Below are positions 1 to 5,742 of a DNA stretch of 8,712 bases, piece by piece (position 1 is the stretch's first letter; each line of letters opens with the position of its first letter). Under the pieces are notes generated by a model. It had not been told where the DNA came from. It searched no databases and saw nothing but the letters and a program-made list of their open reading frames with translations. A program made the position numbers and the translations under genes. The stretch comes from Acidobacteriota bacterium (GTDB lineage Bacteria; Acidobacteriota; Terriglobia; Acidiferrales; UBA7541): positions 1 through 8,712 of the forward strand of contig QHYO01000367.1 in NCBI GenBank assembly GCA_003224135.1. The letters are read 5' to 3'.

Positions 1-346
1 CATTTGCGGAGTCGAATGCGGCGTCGAAATTTGCCACGGCGGATTCCTGCTGGGACTCGAGTTCGCGGCCTAGCTCTTCGTGCTTGCGCTCGAGAAGTTT
101 GTTGCGGCGAAAGTGGTCCATGGCGCGATGCTTTGCCGTGGCCATGAGCCAGGCGCCGGGGTTGTCTGGAACGCCGGACCCGGGCCAGCGTTCGAGTGCG
201 GCGACGAGAGCGTCCTGAGCGAGTTCCTCAGCAAGGCCAACGTCGCGAACGATGCGCGTGAGTCCGGCAATAATTTTGGCGGACTCGATTCGCCAGACGG
301 CGTCGATGACGCGATGAGTGGCGGCGGTTTCGACTTGTGTGGGCAT
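1..346 (-). CDS. ECF RNA polymerase sigma factor, ECF42-like (partial, C-terminus off the left edge)
   Basis: The frame is open from an ATG at 346 to the window edge, giving 115 residues that begin MPTQVETAATHR. Residues about 15-80 fit sigma-70 region 2: an IDAVWRIES start, then the helix LAEELAQDALVAALERWP, then PDNPGAWLMATAKHRAMDHFRR. This form is typical of the ECF42 group, whose members carry a long C-terminal extension (not visible here) and are usually encoded beside YCII-related 'DGPF' proteins. Three such genes lie directly upstream on the same strand. The protein would direct RNA polymerase to a small set of target promoters. A GGAAAGGG ribosome binding site (352-359) precedes the ATG by five bases and falls inside a long hairpin (352-407). 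Group assignment rests on region 2 wording plus context. Family membership as an ECF sigma factor is nearly certain. Confidence 0.9.
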   Translation of the reverse strand, partial: MPTQVETAATHRVIDAVWRIESAKIIAGLTRIVRDVGLAEELAQDALVAALERWPGSGVPDNPGAWLMATAKHRAMDHFRRNKLLERKHEELGRELESQQESAVANFDAAFDSAN

Positions 347-351
347 GGCGA

Positions 352-407
352 CCCTTTCCAACTGGTGAAAGAATCAGATTACGAGAAAAATTTCACCAGT
401 GAAAGGG
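352..407 (-). promoter_or_regulatory. Inverted repeat that would sequester the sigma factor's ribosome binding site
   Basis: Bases 361-370 (ACTGGTGAAA) pair perfectly with 391-400. After a two-base bulge (359-360), bases 352-358 pair perfectly with 401-407. This gives 17 base pairs around a 20-nt loop. In minus-strand RNA the 3' arm contains the GGAAAGGG ribosome binding site of the sigma gene, ending five bases before its ATG. No U-run follows the stem, so it is not a standard intrinsic terminator. The inner sequence 391-404 (TTTCAC CA GTGAAA) is itself a near palindrome, so a DNA operator is an alternative reading. The pairing is seen; the translational control is inferred. Confidence 0.6.
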
Positions 408-421
408 GCGCTGCATCAAGC

Positions 422-450
422 CGAGGTCAGGACGTCCGGTCAGGACCTCG
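422..450. repeat. Inverted and direct repeats between the first DGPF gene and the sigma gene
   Basis: CGAGGTC at 422-428 is the exact reverse complement of GACCTCG at 444-450, with 15 bases between. The 9-mer GGTCAGGAC also occurs twice, at 425-433 and 439-447. On the minus strand this lies just after the stop codon at 466. It could be a transcript-stabilising hairpin or an attenuator between the DGPF genes and the sigma gene, or a protein-binding site. There is no U-tract, so a plain terminator is unlikely. Confidence 0.45.
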
Positions 451-465
451 CCTCAAGGCTTCGGA

Positions 466-861
466 TCAGGAGGCCGCGGCTCTGTCGGTGCCAACTCGGG
501 GGTGCCGGGATTCGGGTGTATCTTGACCGGCTTCGAAGAGTTGGCGGAGTTCGCATTCGCCGTCGCCTGCGACGCGGATAAATTTTTTCACGTGCTCGAT
601 GGCCTCCTCCTTGGAGTTGGCCTGAAGGATTGCGAGGCCGCCGACCACTTCCTTGGACTCGGAGAAAGGGCCGTCGGTGACCGTGAGATTGCCATTGGAA
701 AGGCGAACACGCGCGCCGCTGGCGCTGGGCATGCAGCCTTCTACGGCAAGCAGGTAGCCTGACCTCATCCCCTCTTCAACAAGATTGCCCATTGTGCACA
801 TTTCATCAGGCGAAGGCGGCACTCCTCTTTCCACTGATTTGTAGATGCTTAGAAATTTCAT
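466..861 (-). CDS. YCII-related DGPF-domain protein (first of three)
   Basis: A 131-residue soluble protein starting MKFLSIYKS. It has the family signature TVTDGPFSESKEVVGG with DGPF at residues 63-66, then a helix (SKEEAIEHVKKF) and a final strand (ECELRQLFE). The fold is the small ferredoxin-like YCII domain (Pfam YCII-related), with no demonstrated activity for the DGPF branch that I know of. AAAAGGAG, eight bases upstream of the ATG, is a strong ribosome binding site. The gap to the preceding DGPF gene is 47 nt and to the sigma gene 119 nt, so these genes are probably co-transcribed. Residues 1-60 are the most divergent of the three copies (PPSPDEMCTMGNLVEEG), suggesting it is not a recent duplicate. 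Confidence 0.92.
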   Translation of the reverse strand: MKFLSIYKSVERGVPPSPDEMCTMGNLVEEGMRSGYLLAVEGCMPSASGARVRLSNGNLTVTDGPFSESKEVVGGLAILQANSKEEAIEHVKKFIRVAGDGECELRQLFEAGQDTPESRHPRVGTDRAAAS

Positions 862-908
862 CCGTATCTCTCCTTTTTTTATTTTCCACTACGTGACCGC
901 TCAAGACA

Positions 909-1286
909 CTACGCGCAGGGAGGAAAATCCTCCGGGCCGAAAATCTGGCGAACTTCGGTTTCGCCCTCCCAACCGGGCCAGTGCTTCCGATGAAGTTCCA
1001 TGAAGCGCTGCGCGCCTTCGATAGCCTCCTCTTTCGATTTGAGGTCGAAAATGGCGAAGCCGCCGATGACTTCCTTAGACTCAGTGAACGGGCCATCGGT
1101 GGTCTTCAGTTGTCCGCGAGCGACGCGAACGTGCGTGCTCGTCTTGGTTGGCGCGAGACCGCCAGCGGTGACCATTGTGCCGGCTTTGTTCGCCTCCTCG
1201 GTAAGCTTGTCGATGGCGTCCATCAGAGCTTTTGGCGGAGGCCCAGAGAGTTCTTCAGCGTGTTTGACCAACATCATAAATCGCAT
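909..1286 (-). CDS. YCII-related DGPF-domain protein (second of three)
   Basis: A 125-residue protein starting MRFMMLVKH, with KTTDGPFTESKEVIGG (DGPF at 64-67), the helix SKEEAIEGAQRFMELH and the terminal strand ETEVRQIFGPEDF. It has the usual length and layout of the YCII/DGPF family, small soluble proteins often paired with ECF42-type sigma factors. An in-frame ATG lies two codons further upstream (1290-1292), but it directly abuts the ribosome binding site AAAGGAG. The ATG at 1284-1286 has the correct six-base spacing and matches the MK/RF start of its neighbours, so I chose it. A strong promoter-like element (1390-1417) lies about 100 bp upstream, so this gene can head its own transcript even though the third DGPF gene precedes it. 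Confidence 0.92.
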   Translation of the reverse strand: MRFMMLVKHAEELSGPPPKALMDAIDKLTEEANKAGTMVTAGGLAPTKTSTHVRVARGQLKTTDGPFTESKEVIGGFAIFDLKSKEEAIEGAQRFMELHRKHWPGWEGETEVRQIFGPEDFPPCA

Positions 1287-1292
1287 GTTCAT

Positions 1293-1299
1293 CTCCTTT
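1293..1299 (-). promoter_or_regulatory. Ribosome binding site that decides the start of the second DGPF gene
   Basis: AAAGGAG on the minus strand is followed at once by ATG, then AAC, then a second ATG. Zero spacing to the first ATG and six bases to the second favour translation from 1286. Confidence 0.7.
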
Positions 1300-1389
1300 G
1301 ATTTTCGGCCGGGGCTGAGGGCTTCTTAGCTCAGTGGCAAGTACAGGAAACCCGTCCTATTCGACCGTTGAAGATTTCTGCTATTGAAA

Positions 1390-1417
1390 CGTCGAATGAA
1401 GATTGTCGAAATCGACA
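1390..1417 (-). promoter_or_regulatory. Probable ECF42-type promoter for the second DGPF gene
   Basis: On the minus strand this reads TGTCGA (1417-1412), a 16-base spacer, then TCGACG (1395-1390). The spacer begins TTTCGAC, which also makes a TTGTCGA-TT-TCGACAA palindrome. The same element with the same spacing occurs at 3257-3284 before another gene. Over a 35-base alignment (1390-1424 against 3257-3291) I count 27 identities, in otherwise unrelated flanks. As I recall, published ECF42 target promoters have a TGTCGA -35 box and a CGA-containing -10 box; this is from memory. It lies just after the stop codon of the third DGPF gene. A repressor operator is the main alternative. Confidence 0.62.
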
Positions 1418-1427
1418 ACTCTGCTAA

Positions 1428-1853
1428 TTATTTTTTTGCTTCGAGTTTCTTGCCGAGTTCACGGTGACGATCGACAGCTTCGCTGGGAGCAAAATCGTCC
1501 AGCTCGAAAAATTGGCGGAGTTCGATTTCACCTTCGCCGTCCTGGCCTTCGTGGGGAGCAGGAGCGCGCTTGGCCCACTCGAGCGCCTCTTCGCGGGACT
1601 TGACCTGGATGATCCAATAACCGGCGATGAGTTCCTTTGCTTCGGTGAAGGGGCCGTCGACAATGGTGCGTTTGCCGCCCGAAAATTTGATGCGCGTGCC
1701 TTTGGAGCTTGGCTGGAGGCCGGCGAGATCGAGCAGCACACCAGCCTTCATGAGCTCCTCGTTGTACTTGCCCATCGCAGATAGAAGGGCCTCGCTCGGC
1801 ATAACGCCGGCTTCCGATTCTTTGCTGGCTTTCACAATCATCATGAACTTCAT
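1428..1853 (-). CDS. YCII-related DGPF-domain protein (third of three)
   Basis: A 141-residue protein beginning MKFMMIVKASKES, with TIVDGPFTEAKELIAGYWI (DGPF at 66-69), the helix SREEALEWAKRA and the strand EIELRQFFELDDF. A charged tail (about residues 120-141, ending LGKKLEAKK) is longer than in the other two copies. The reading frame extends 14 codons upstream of the chosen start. However, the ATG at 1851-1853 has AAAGGAG nine bases before it, and MKFMMIV aligns with the neighbouring copies. It follows the alpha/beta hydrolase by 64 nt on the same strand and may be co-transcribed with it. The A-rich leader before the ribosome binding site resembles that of the first copy. Confidence 0.92.
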   Translation of the reverse strand: MKFMMIVKASKESEAGVMPSEALLSAMGKYNEELMKAGVLLDLAGLQPSSKGTRIKFSGGKRTIVDGPFTEAKELIAGYWIIQVKSREEALEWAKRAPAPHEGQDGEGEIELRQFFELDDFAPSEAVDRHRELGKKLEAKK

Positions 1854-1916
1854 GGTCGTTCTCTCCTTTGGTTTTTTTTTGCGGCAAACAAGCACCTGGG
1901 AAGTCGGTAGGTCCCT

Positions 1917-2813
1917 TTATTTCGCAGTTCGCGACTGTGCATCAAGAAATGATGTGACCGTTGACGCCAGCAGCGGCGACGAAAAAATATTGTAGTGCGT
2001 CAGGCCAGGCAAAATCGCCAACCGGGCGGGGGAAATTCCGGAGCCGTCCCAGCCACCGTCCTTTTTGCCGCCGCCGAGGAGTTCGAAAAATTGCACAGCG
2101 TGGGTGGGAGGGATGGCGTCCGCGTCGCCAAAGACGAGCATTGTGGGAATTTTGATCGATGCTACGTCGTTAGACCAATCGTAATTCTTCCTGAGCAATT
2201 CGCCGATTTTGCTGAGCAGCACAGGCCAATCTGCGGGCTTCGGCGCGATTCGGGAGTACATCTGATACATCGGGGTCTGCTTCATCGACTCGGCGGCGCC
2301 CGCGCCTACTTGCGCCATTCCGGCGAGGATCTCAGGATACCAACCATCGCGCTTGAAGGCAGTCGAGACCAGTACCAGTTTTCTGACCAGGTTGGCATGA
2401 CGAACGGTCGTGCGAAGAGCGACACCAGCGCCGAGTGAATATCCCATGACTTCGGCATTTTCGATGCCGAGATGCTTGGCCAACGCAGCAACGTCATCGG
2501 CCATGGACTCGAACGCCATCGGGCGGTTGATGTCCGCAGTGCGTCCGTGAGCTTGCAGATCAACTGTAATCGCGCGCCGGGAATTGGAGAGCAGCGGCAG
2601 AATCTCCGCGAACATTTCACCCGCGCCAAGGCCGCCATGCAACAGGATTAGCGGTTCACCCGTGCCGTGGATTTCATAGTAGAGGTTGAGACCGTTTACT
2701 GGAGCATAGCCGGTTTTGACCGCAGTCTTCGAGGTTGCCTGAGAAAATGCCCGTACAGATGCCGCTAGCGTTATTCCGGCGGCGGAGGTTACGATGAAGC
2801 TTCTTCTCTGCAT
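1917..2813 (-). CDS. Exported alpha/beta-fold hydrolase
   Basis: A 298-residue protein. The N-terminus (QRRSFIVTSAAGITLAAS, then AFSQA) is a signal peptide with a twin-arginine, Tat-like start and a likely cleavage site near residue 26. The fold markers follow in order: oxyanion HGG (59-61), strand and DLQAHGRT (85-92), nucleophile elbow GYSLGAG with Ser126, GDAD with likely Asp232, and PGLTHYN with His273. The triad is therefore complete. The C-terminal DGGWDGSG insert (252-259) occurs in a common subgroup annotated only as alpha/beta hydrolase. Substrate (ester, lactone or other) cannot be told. It sits directly upstream of the DGPF genes. A weak version of the shared promoter element (2841-2868) lies about 28 bp before the ATG. 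Confidence 0.9.
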   Translation of the reverse strand: MQRRSFIVTSAAGITLAASVRAFSQATSKTAVKTGYAPVNGLNLYYEIHGTGEPLILLHGGLGAGEMFAEILPLLSNSRRAITVDLQAHGRTADINRPMAFESMADDVAALAKHLGIENAEVMGYSLGAGVALRTTVRHANLVRKLVLVSTAFKRDGWYPEILAGMAQVGAGAAESMKQTPMYQMYSRIAPKPADWPVLLSKIGELLRKNYDWSNDVASIKIPTMLVFGDADAIPPTHAVQFFELLGGGKKDGGWDGSGISPARLAILPGLTHYNIFSSPLLASTVTSFLDAQSRTAK

Positions 2814-2840
2814 GAGCGGTGTGTCTCCCTTCCACCTATA

Positions 2841-2868
2841 CGTCGTATGAATGGCGCGGAAATCTTCA
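2841..2868 (-). promoter_or_regulatory. Weaker ECF42-like promoter candidate before the hydrolase
   Basis: On the minus strand this reads TGAAGA, 16 bases, ACGACG. Aligned without gaps to the element at 1390-1417 it matches at about 19 of 28 positions, including the -10 side TTCAT-n-CGACG. The -35 box deviates at its two central bases. Its position, about 28 bases before the hydrolase ATG, is right for a promoter. I treat it as a candidate only because it was found by looking for the motif. Confidence 0.35.
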
Positions 2869-2928
2869 AACTTAGGAACCTTTTCGGAAATATTTTCTCA
2901 GGGCCTAACTTCATGAACTATCAGGCAA

Positions 2929-3216
2929 CTACGCCACTTTGGCCGCGGTTTGGAGGAGCGGCCAGAATACCAACGTCCCGAAGGCGCAAAGAGAGATGTG
3001 CTGATGATCGAAGGCTTCCGGGCGCAAAGCCTGCGATGCCGTCAAAAGGAGAGAGGGCAGGAGCACCAAGGTTTGCCTTGCGACTGTGCCCAAAAGGTTG
3101 ATCAACTGGGCCGCTGGTCCGTCCAGCTTTCCGAGCAAGAGAACAATCGCAAGCCCGATAAAGACTGCTCCGACGATCGGGTTAATATTCCTAGAAGTTG
3201 TGTGTTGGTTCGTCAT
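2929..3216 (-). CDS. Small hydrophobic membrane protein of unknown function
   Basis: A 95-residue protein starting MTNQHTTSR. The segment about 13-30 (IVGAVFIGLAIVLLLGK) is a clear transmembrane helix. Residues about 37-62 (LINLLGTVARQTLVLLP onward) and 76-90 (SLCAFGTLVFWPLLQ) could be two more. I recognise no family. The open frame extends 33 codons further upstream, but GGGAGG at 3222-3227 lies five bases before the ATG at 3214-3216. The upstream extension also overlaps a promoter-like element (3257-3284), so the short form is preferred. That element is a near copy of the one before the second DGPF gene, which suggests control by the ECF42-like sigma factor and a role in the same response. 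Confidence 0.75.
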   Translation of the reverse strand: MTNQHTTSRNINPIVGAVFIGLAIVLLLGKLDGPAAQLINLLGTVARQTLVLLPSLLLTASQALRPEAFDHQHISLCAFGTLVFWPLLQTAAKVA

Positions 3217-3256
3217 ATCCGCCTCCCGAAGTACGCTTTCCTTTCCTCTACTGGTT

Positions 3257-3284
3257 CGTCGAACGAGGGGCGTCGAAATCGACA
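3257..3284 (-). promoter_or_regulatory. Probable ECF42-type promoter for the small membrane protein
   Basis: On the minus strand this reads TGTCGA (3284-3279), 16 bases, TCGACG (3262-3257). Boxes and spacing are identical to the element at 1390-1417. The -10-like box lies about 40 bases upstream of the chosen ATG at 3216, a normal promoter distance. The spacer's first seven bases (TTTCGAC) are also shared; the rest differs. This argues for conserved recognition sites, not one duplicated block. Confidence 0.62.
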
Positions 3285-3413
3285 GCATTGCGATCTTTTT
3301 TTGTGAAATTTTCATGGCAACTAAAGGCTTTAGAGACAGGCAGTTAGCCCTGGTAGGTCAAGGACGAGGGTCTCGCTAAGGCCGTTGTGATGGATGGGGA
3401 GCGAGTTTTTGGC

Positions 3414-3869
3414 TTATCGGGCGTATTTGCGGATGTTCAGGGAGATGGGGATGCCGACGCAGAAAATGTGAATGACCACGCCGATAAGCATGGCCTTTAC
3501 CGAGAAGGGGTATTTTGTGGCAGCGGACAGGGGAACTACAACTCGATTCATGAAAAAGTAGACGGCGATTCCGTATAGGACGCCGGACAGCACGGCTTGA
3601 TCAATCAAGAAGCGGATGAACCGGCTGGCCAGGAAGAAGATGGTTGCTGCACTGAATGCAATCACAAAGTGAAGCAATAGGCCGAGAAGTGCGGTTCGAA
3701 CGCCTCCATTGTATGCGCGTGGGCCAAGAACTCCACCGGCGATTCCTTGCAGAAGCCGGAGCGGCTTCGCTCCCATTGCACCGTAAACAATCAGCGCCGC
3801 ACTAATATCCATCACGCCGCAAGTCAGCCCTGCGATGCCAATTCCTTTCGCGAGATTTGTTTTCGGCAT
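3414..3869 (-). CDS. Four-helix integral membrane protein, function unknown
   Basis: A 151-residue protein with four predicted transmembrane segments at about 8-32 (GIGIAGLTCGVMDISAAL), 58-81 (LLGLLLHFVIAFSAATIFFL), 88-110 (LSGVLYGIAVYFFMN) and 122-146 (AMLIGVVIHIFCVGIPISL). The pattern GxxDISAALIVYG, LLQGIAGGVLG, LHFVIAF, MNRVVVPLSA resembles a widespread family of small bacterial membrane proteins with no assigned role. I believe some are labelled DUF1440-like, but I am not sure of that label. The start at 3869 has no good ribosome binding site. No better internal start is evident, since an internal one would cut the first helix. It is 197 nt upstream of the small hydrophobic gene and divergent from the gene at 4110. 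Confidence 0.8.
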   Translation of the reverse strand: MPKTNLAKGIGIAGLTCGVMDISAALIVYGAMGAKPLRLLQGIAGGVLGPRAYNGGVRTALLGLLLHFVIAFSAATIFFLASRFIRFLIDQAVLSGVLYGIAVYFFMNRVVVPLSAATKYPFSVKAMLIGVVIHIFCVGIPISLNIRKYAR

Positions 3870-4109
3870 CGTTGTGTTTCGTCAGCTGTGCTTCGCAATC
3901 GAGAACGAAGTATACATTACAAGGAGTGAAAACGTCTGGCGAGGGCCTGGCATTCGTTACGTGGCTGCGCTTGTTGGTGAGGCATCTAATCCGGCGTCGG
4001 GGCGATTCAGTCCTGACGGCACGGGGAGGTTCGGCGATGGCAACAGCGGTTCCGATTCGGCGGCGGAAGCCCGAGGTTGTGTAAAATAATCTTCGGAGAG
4101 ACCAATTTC
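3870..4109. promoter_or_regulatory. Divergent intergenic region with weak promoter signals
   Basis: 240 bp between two divergent starts. On the minus strand TATACT (3914-3909) is a plausible -10 box about 40 bases before the membrane protein ATG, with no convincing -35 partner. On the plus strand TAAAAT (4082-4087) precedes the 4110 gene, again without a clear -35. AAGGAG at 3921-3926 has no usable start codon after it. I see no conserved RNA or gene here. Confidence 0.35.
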
Positions 4110-4583
4110 ATGGGCGATGAGAGCACAAAGCGAGCAGCACAGGAATACCTTGCAGAGAGACTTTCGAAAGAAGGGCAGAGTTACGAAGACGGACTCAATC
4201 GGAAAGCTGCGGAAAGGCTCTCTCCAGCAGTCTGGAAAAGAGTAGCGGACATGGTGATCGCGAAGTGTGAAGAATGGAATGTTGTGGCCGGCGAGCGGAC
4301 GTTTGCGCATCGGGAAACGCTGCTTGGAGACCTCCGAATCTTGTGCGCGGGGCGATCGCAGCAGATGGTTGTGCACTACGATTCTCAAAAATTATTGATC
4401 GTGATCAAGAACACGGCCCGTCCGGAACATGAGAAAGACGCGATTCTTCTCATCGAGGGATACTCGACTGGGACGGAGCGCGACGCACGTCTGGTGCGGA
4501 ATAACGAGCCTGTGAACCTGGAAATGTTGATTGTGGGTGAGCTGCGCGTTCTGGCGGGAATGAGCCGGCGAGCCAACAGTTAG
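4110..4583 (+). CDS. Hypothetical soluble protein
   Basis: A 157-residue protein starting MGDESTKRAAQEYLAERL. The N-terminal third is charged and helical. The centre alternates strands and turns (QQMVVHYDSQKLLIVIKNT, then DAILLIEGYSTGTERD), and the C-terminus is helical (LEMLIVGELRVLAGM). There is no signal peptide or membrane segment, and no motif or family I recognise. The frame could start at a TTG at 4077, but GGAGAG (4095-4100) sits nine bases before the ATG at 4110, which I prefer. It is the only plus-strand gene in the left two thirds, convergent with the double PilZ gene. The 69-bp gap between them has no strong terminator. Confidence 0.75.
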   Translation: MGDESTKRAAQEYLAERLSKEGQSYEDGLNRKAAERLSPAVWKRVADMVIAKCEEWNVVAGERTFAHRETLLGDLRILCAGRSQQMVVHYDSQKLLIVIKNTARPEHEKDAILLIEGYSTGTERDARLVRNNEPVNLEMLIVGELRVLAGMSRRANS

Positions 4584-4652
4584 GTGCGCTAGATGATGTG
4601 AGGATCGCCGGTTCGGGGAAGGCCCGGAATTGTTGGAGAGCGTCGGAGGAGG

Positions 4653-5519
4653 CTACTCGGGCGGCTTGAGGTAGGCCGCGCCGTGGCGAAAGAGGCCCGC
4701 AGAGGGAATAGGTTGAGAGAAGACAATGCGGATGGGGACGAAGATCGCTCCGCTGCCGGGAGTAAAGGGAACGGCAATTTCGACGCGAGTGCCTTCTGGA
4801 TATTGATTGCGGCTGCGAAAGGCGATGCCGCCTTTCGAGAGATCTTCACAGACAGCGACTTCTTCCTGGAAGCCGCGGCGGCGGATGCAAGCAAGGACCC
4901 GGGCTTTAACGCGAGTGCGGTTGCGACGAGGGAGAACGCGGTCGTCCTCATGGTTGGCCGCAAAGCGGCCAACCTCTGACCCGCGTGCGGCTTGCGATTC
5001 AGGCGAGACAAGTTCGGATTGCGCCTCGACCCAGATCGATGGCGCCTCGCAGACTTTACAAATGCGCGCGACGCATTTGCGCGATTCGAATGATTTCAGT
5101 TCCAGTTCGTTGAGATAAACGACTTCGCGGCGCTCACAAAAGCTGCACTCCATCAGGAGCCGGGCGAGCGCCTCTTCGGCTTTGTGAGGAGAGGGAAATT
5201 CGACGTCCCAGAAATCCGAGCGCGGCTCAAGAATATGGACAGCGTAGAGAAAGCCTTCGGGTTCATGATCGATTTCCGCGACGATTCTAGCGCGCGCGGA
5301 CCTGATACCGGCTCCTTCAAGAGGCCGCTTTAGCGAGATCTCCTGACCGGGGAAGAATTTTTCCTGCATACGAAGCACACCACCGTTGCGGCTGATCAGC
5401 AGGGAATGCGCGAGGAGGCGACGCACCAAGCCAGAGCCATCCATCCAGGAAGCCTCGAGAGGTATGCGGAAAGATACGCGATCGCTTTGCCGCAGGCCTT
5501 CAGTGCGCGTAGTGGTCAT
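4653..5519 (-). CDS. Double PilZ-domain protein with a central four-cysteine motif
   Basis: A 288-residue cytoplasmic protein. The first PilZ-like domain (about 10-100) has R14xxxR18, but LISRNGG (41-47) replaces the DxSxxG motif with L at the Asp position, so it may not bind c-di-GMP. The middle contains CSFC (125-128) and CKVC (154-157), a spacing suggesting a zinc ribbon; Cys149 lies nearby. The second PilZ domain (about 195-285) is complete: RRNRTR (R199xxxR203) and EDLSKGG (D226, S228, G231), followed by EGTRVEIAVPF. Family knowledge: PilZ domains bind cyclic di-GMP. The role here is probably c-di-GMP-responsive regulation, target unknown. An in-frame GTG lies five codons upstream (5534). 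The ATG at 5519 is chosen, though neither has a good ribosome binding site. A 16-bp palindrome lies 19 bases upstream. Confidence 0.85.
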   Translation of the reverse strand: MTTTRTEGLRQSDRVSFRIPLEASWMDGSGLVRRLLAHSLLISRNGGVLRMQEKFFPGQEISLKRPLEGAGIRSARARIVAEIDHEPEGFLYAVHILEPRSDFWDVEFPSPHKAEEALARLLMECSFCERREVVYLNELELKSFESRKCVARICKVCEAPSIWVEAQSELVSPESQAARGSEVGRFAANHEDDRVLPRRNRTRVKARVLACIRRRGFQEEVAVCEDLSKGGIAFRSRNQYPEGTRVEIAVPFTPGSGAIFVPIRIVFSQPIPSAGLFRHGAAYLKPPE

Positions 5520-5537
5520 GAAAGGGAAAAACACCGT

Positions 5538-5553
5538 CTAGACAACAGTCTAG
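5538..5553. repeat. Perfect 16-bp palindrome upstream of the double PilZ gene
   Basis: CTAGAC-AACA-GTCTAG, six-base arms with a four-base centre, 18 bases before the ATG at 5519. It could be an operator or a small 5'-leader hairpin. This may explain the lack of an obvious ribosome binding site, but no regulator is identifiable. Confidence 0.4.
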
Positions 5554-5582
5554 CAACAGGGAAAGACGCGTTGAGCGGGCAG

Positions 5583-5645
5583 GTGGCGCGATTGTCGTAG
5601 CCACTAATACCAGTAAGGCGAAAAAGCTCCCGGAGAGGGTACTGG
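5583..5645. repeat. Cluster of short inverted repeats in the divergent PilZ region
   Basis: GTGGC (5583-5587) pairs with GCCAC (5600-5604). Immediately after, CCAGTA (5610-5615) pairs with TACTGG (5640-5645), enclosing a second small stem (CTCC/GGAG around 5627-5634). On the minus strand these would lie in the leader of the double PilZ gene. I checked by eye against c-di-GMP, SAM and cobalamin riboswitch signatures and found no match. They are recorded as possible structured leader elements only. Confidence 0.25.
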
Positions 5646-5742
5646 CCGGATGGACGGTTATCTTTTCGCAAATTCATTTCGCGGGCCGGGTTTACAGGAC
5701 CTATTTGCCGGCACACTTAGAGTGAACCTAGAAGGGTATAGA

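Noticed and set aside
10..30. Two GTCGA sites resembling the shared promoter element
   Set aside because: They lie inside the sigma coding region (FDAAFD codons) and are 12 bases apart instead of 14. The flanking TCGACA half is missing, so chance in a GTCGA-rich genome is likely.
502..762. Plus-strand open frames opposite the DGPF genes (also 981-1301 and 1464-1784)
   Set aside because: Their translations are complements of conserved DGPF codons, they have no ribosome binding sites, and they show no family features.
887..913. CACTACG repeated 20 bases apart between two DGPF genes
   Set aside because: A 7-bp match, half in a stop codon region, is expected by chance and has no associated structure.
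3217..3315. N-terminal extension of the small membrane protein
   Set aside because: It lacks a ribosome binding site and overlaps the promoter-like element, whereas the internal ATG has GGGAGG at ideal spacing.
3921..3926. AAGGAG on the plus strand as the start of a small gene
   Set aside because: No ATG, GTG or TTG at a usable distance; the frame downstream shows no coding character.
4584..4652. Bidirectional terminator between convergent genes
   Set aside because: Only weak GC-rich partial complementarity around 4604-4628 and no T-run on either strand.
5600..5660. Possible SAM or c-di-GMP riboswitch (GAGGGTACTGGCC wording)
   Set aside because: Only a short string resembles a SAM-type core. 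The conserved flanking helices and the neighbouring gene type do not fit, and the c-di-GMP aptamer consensus is absent.
5516..5716. A 66-residue minus-strand open frame before the double PilZ gene
   Set aside because: It starts with GTG without a ribosome binding site, overlaps the PilZ start and the palindrome, and has no recognisable protein features.
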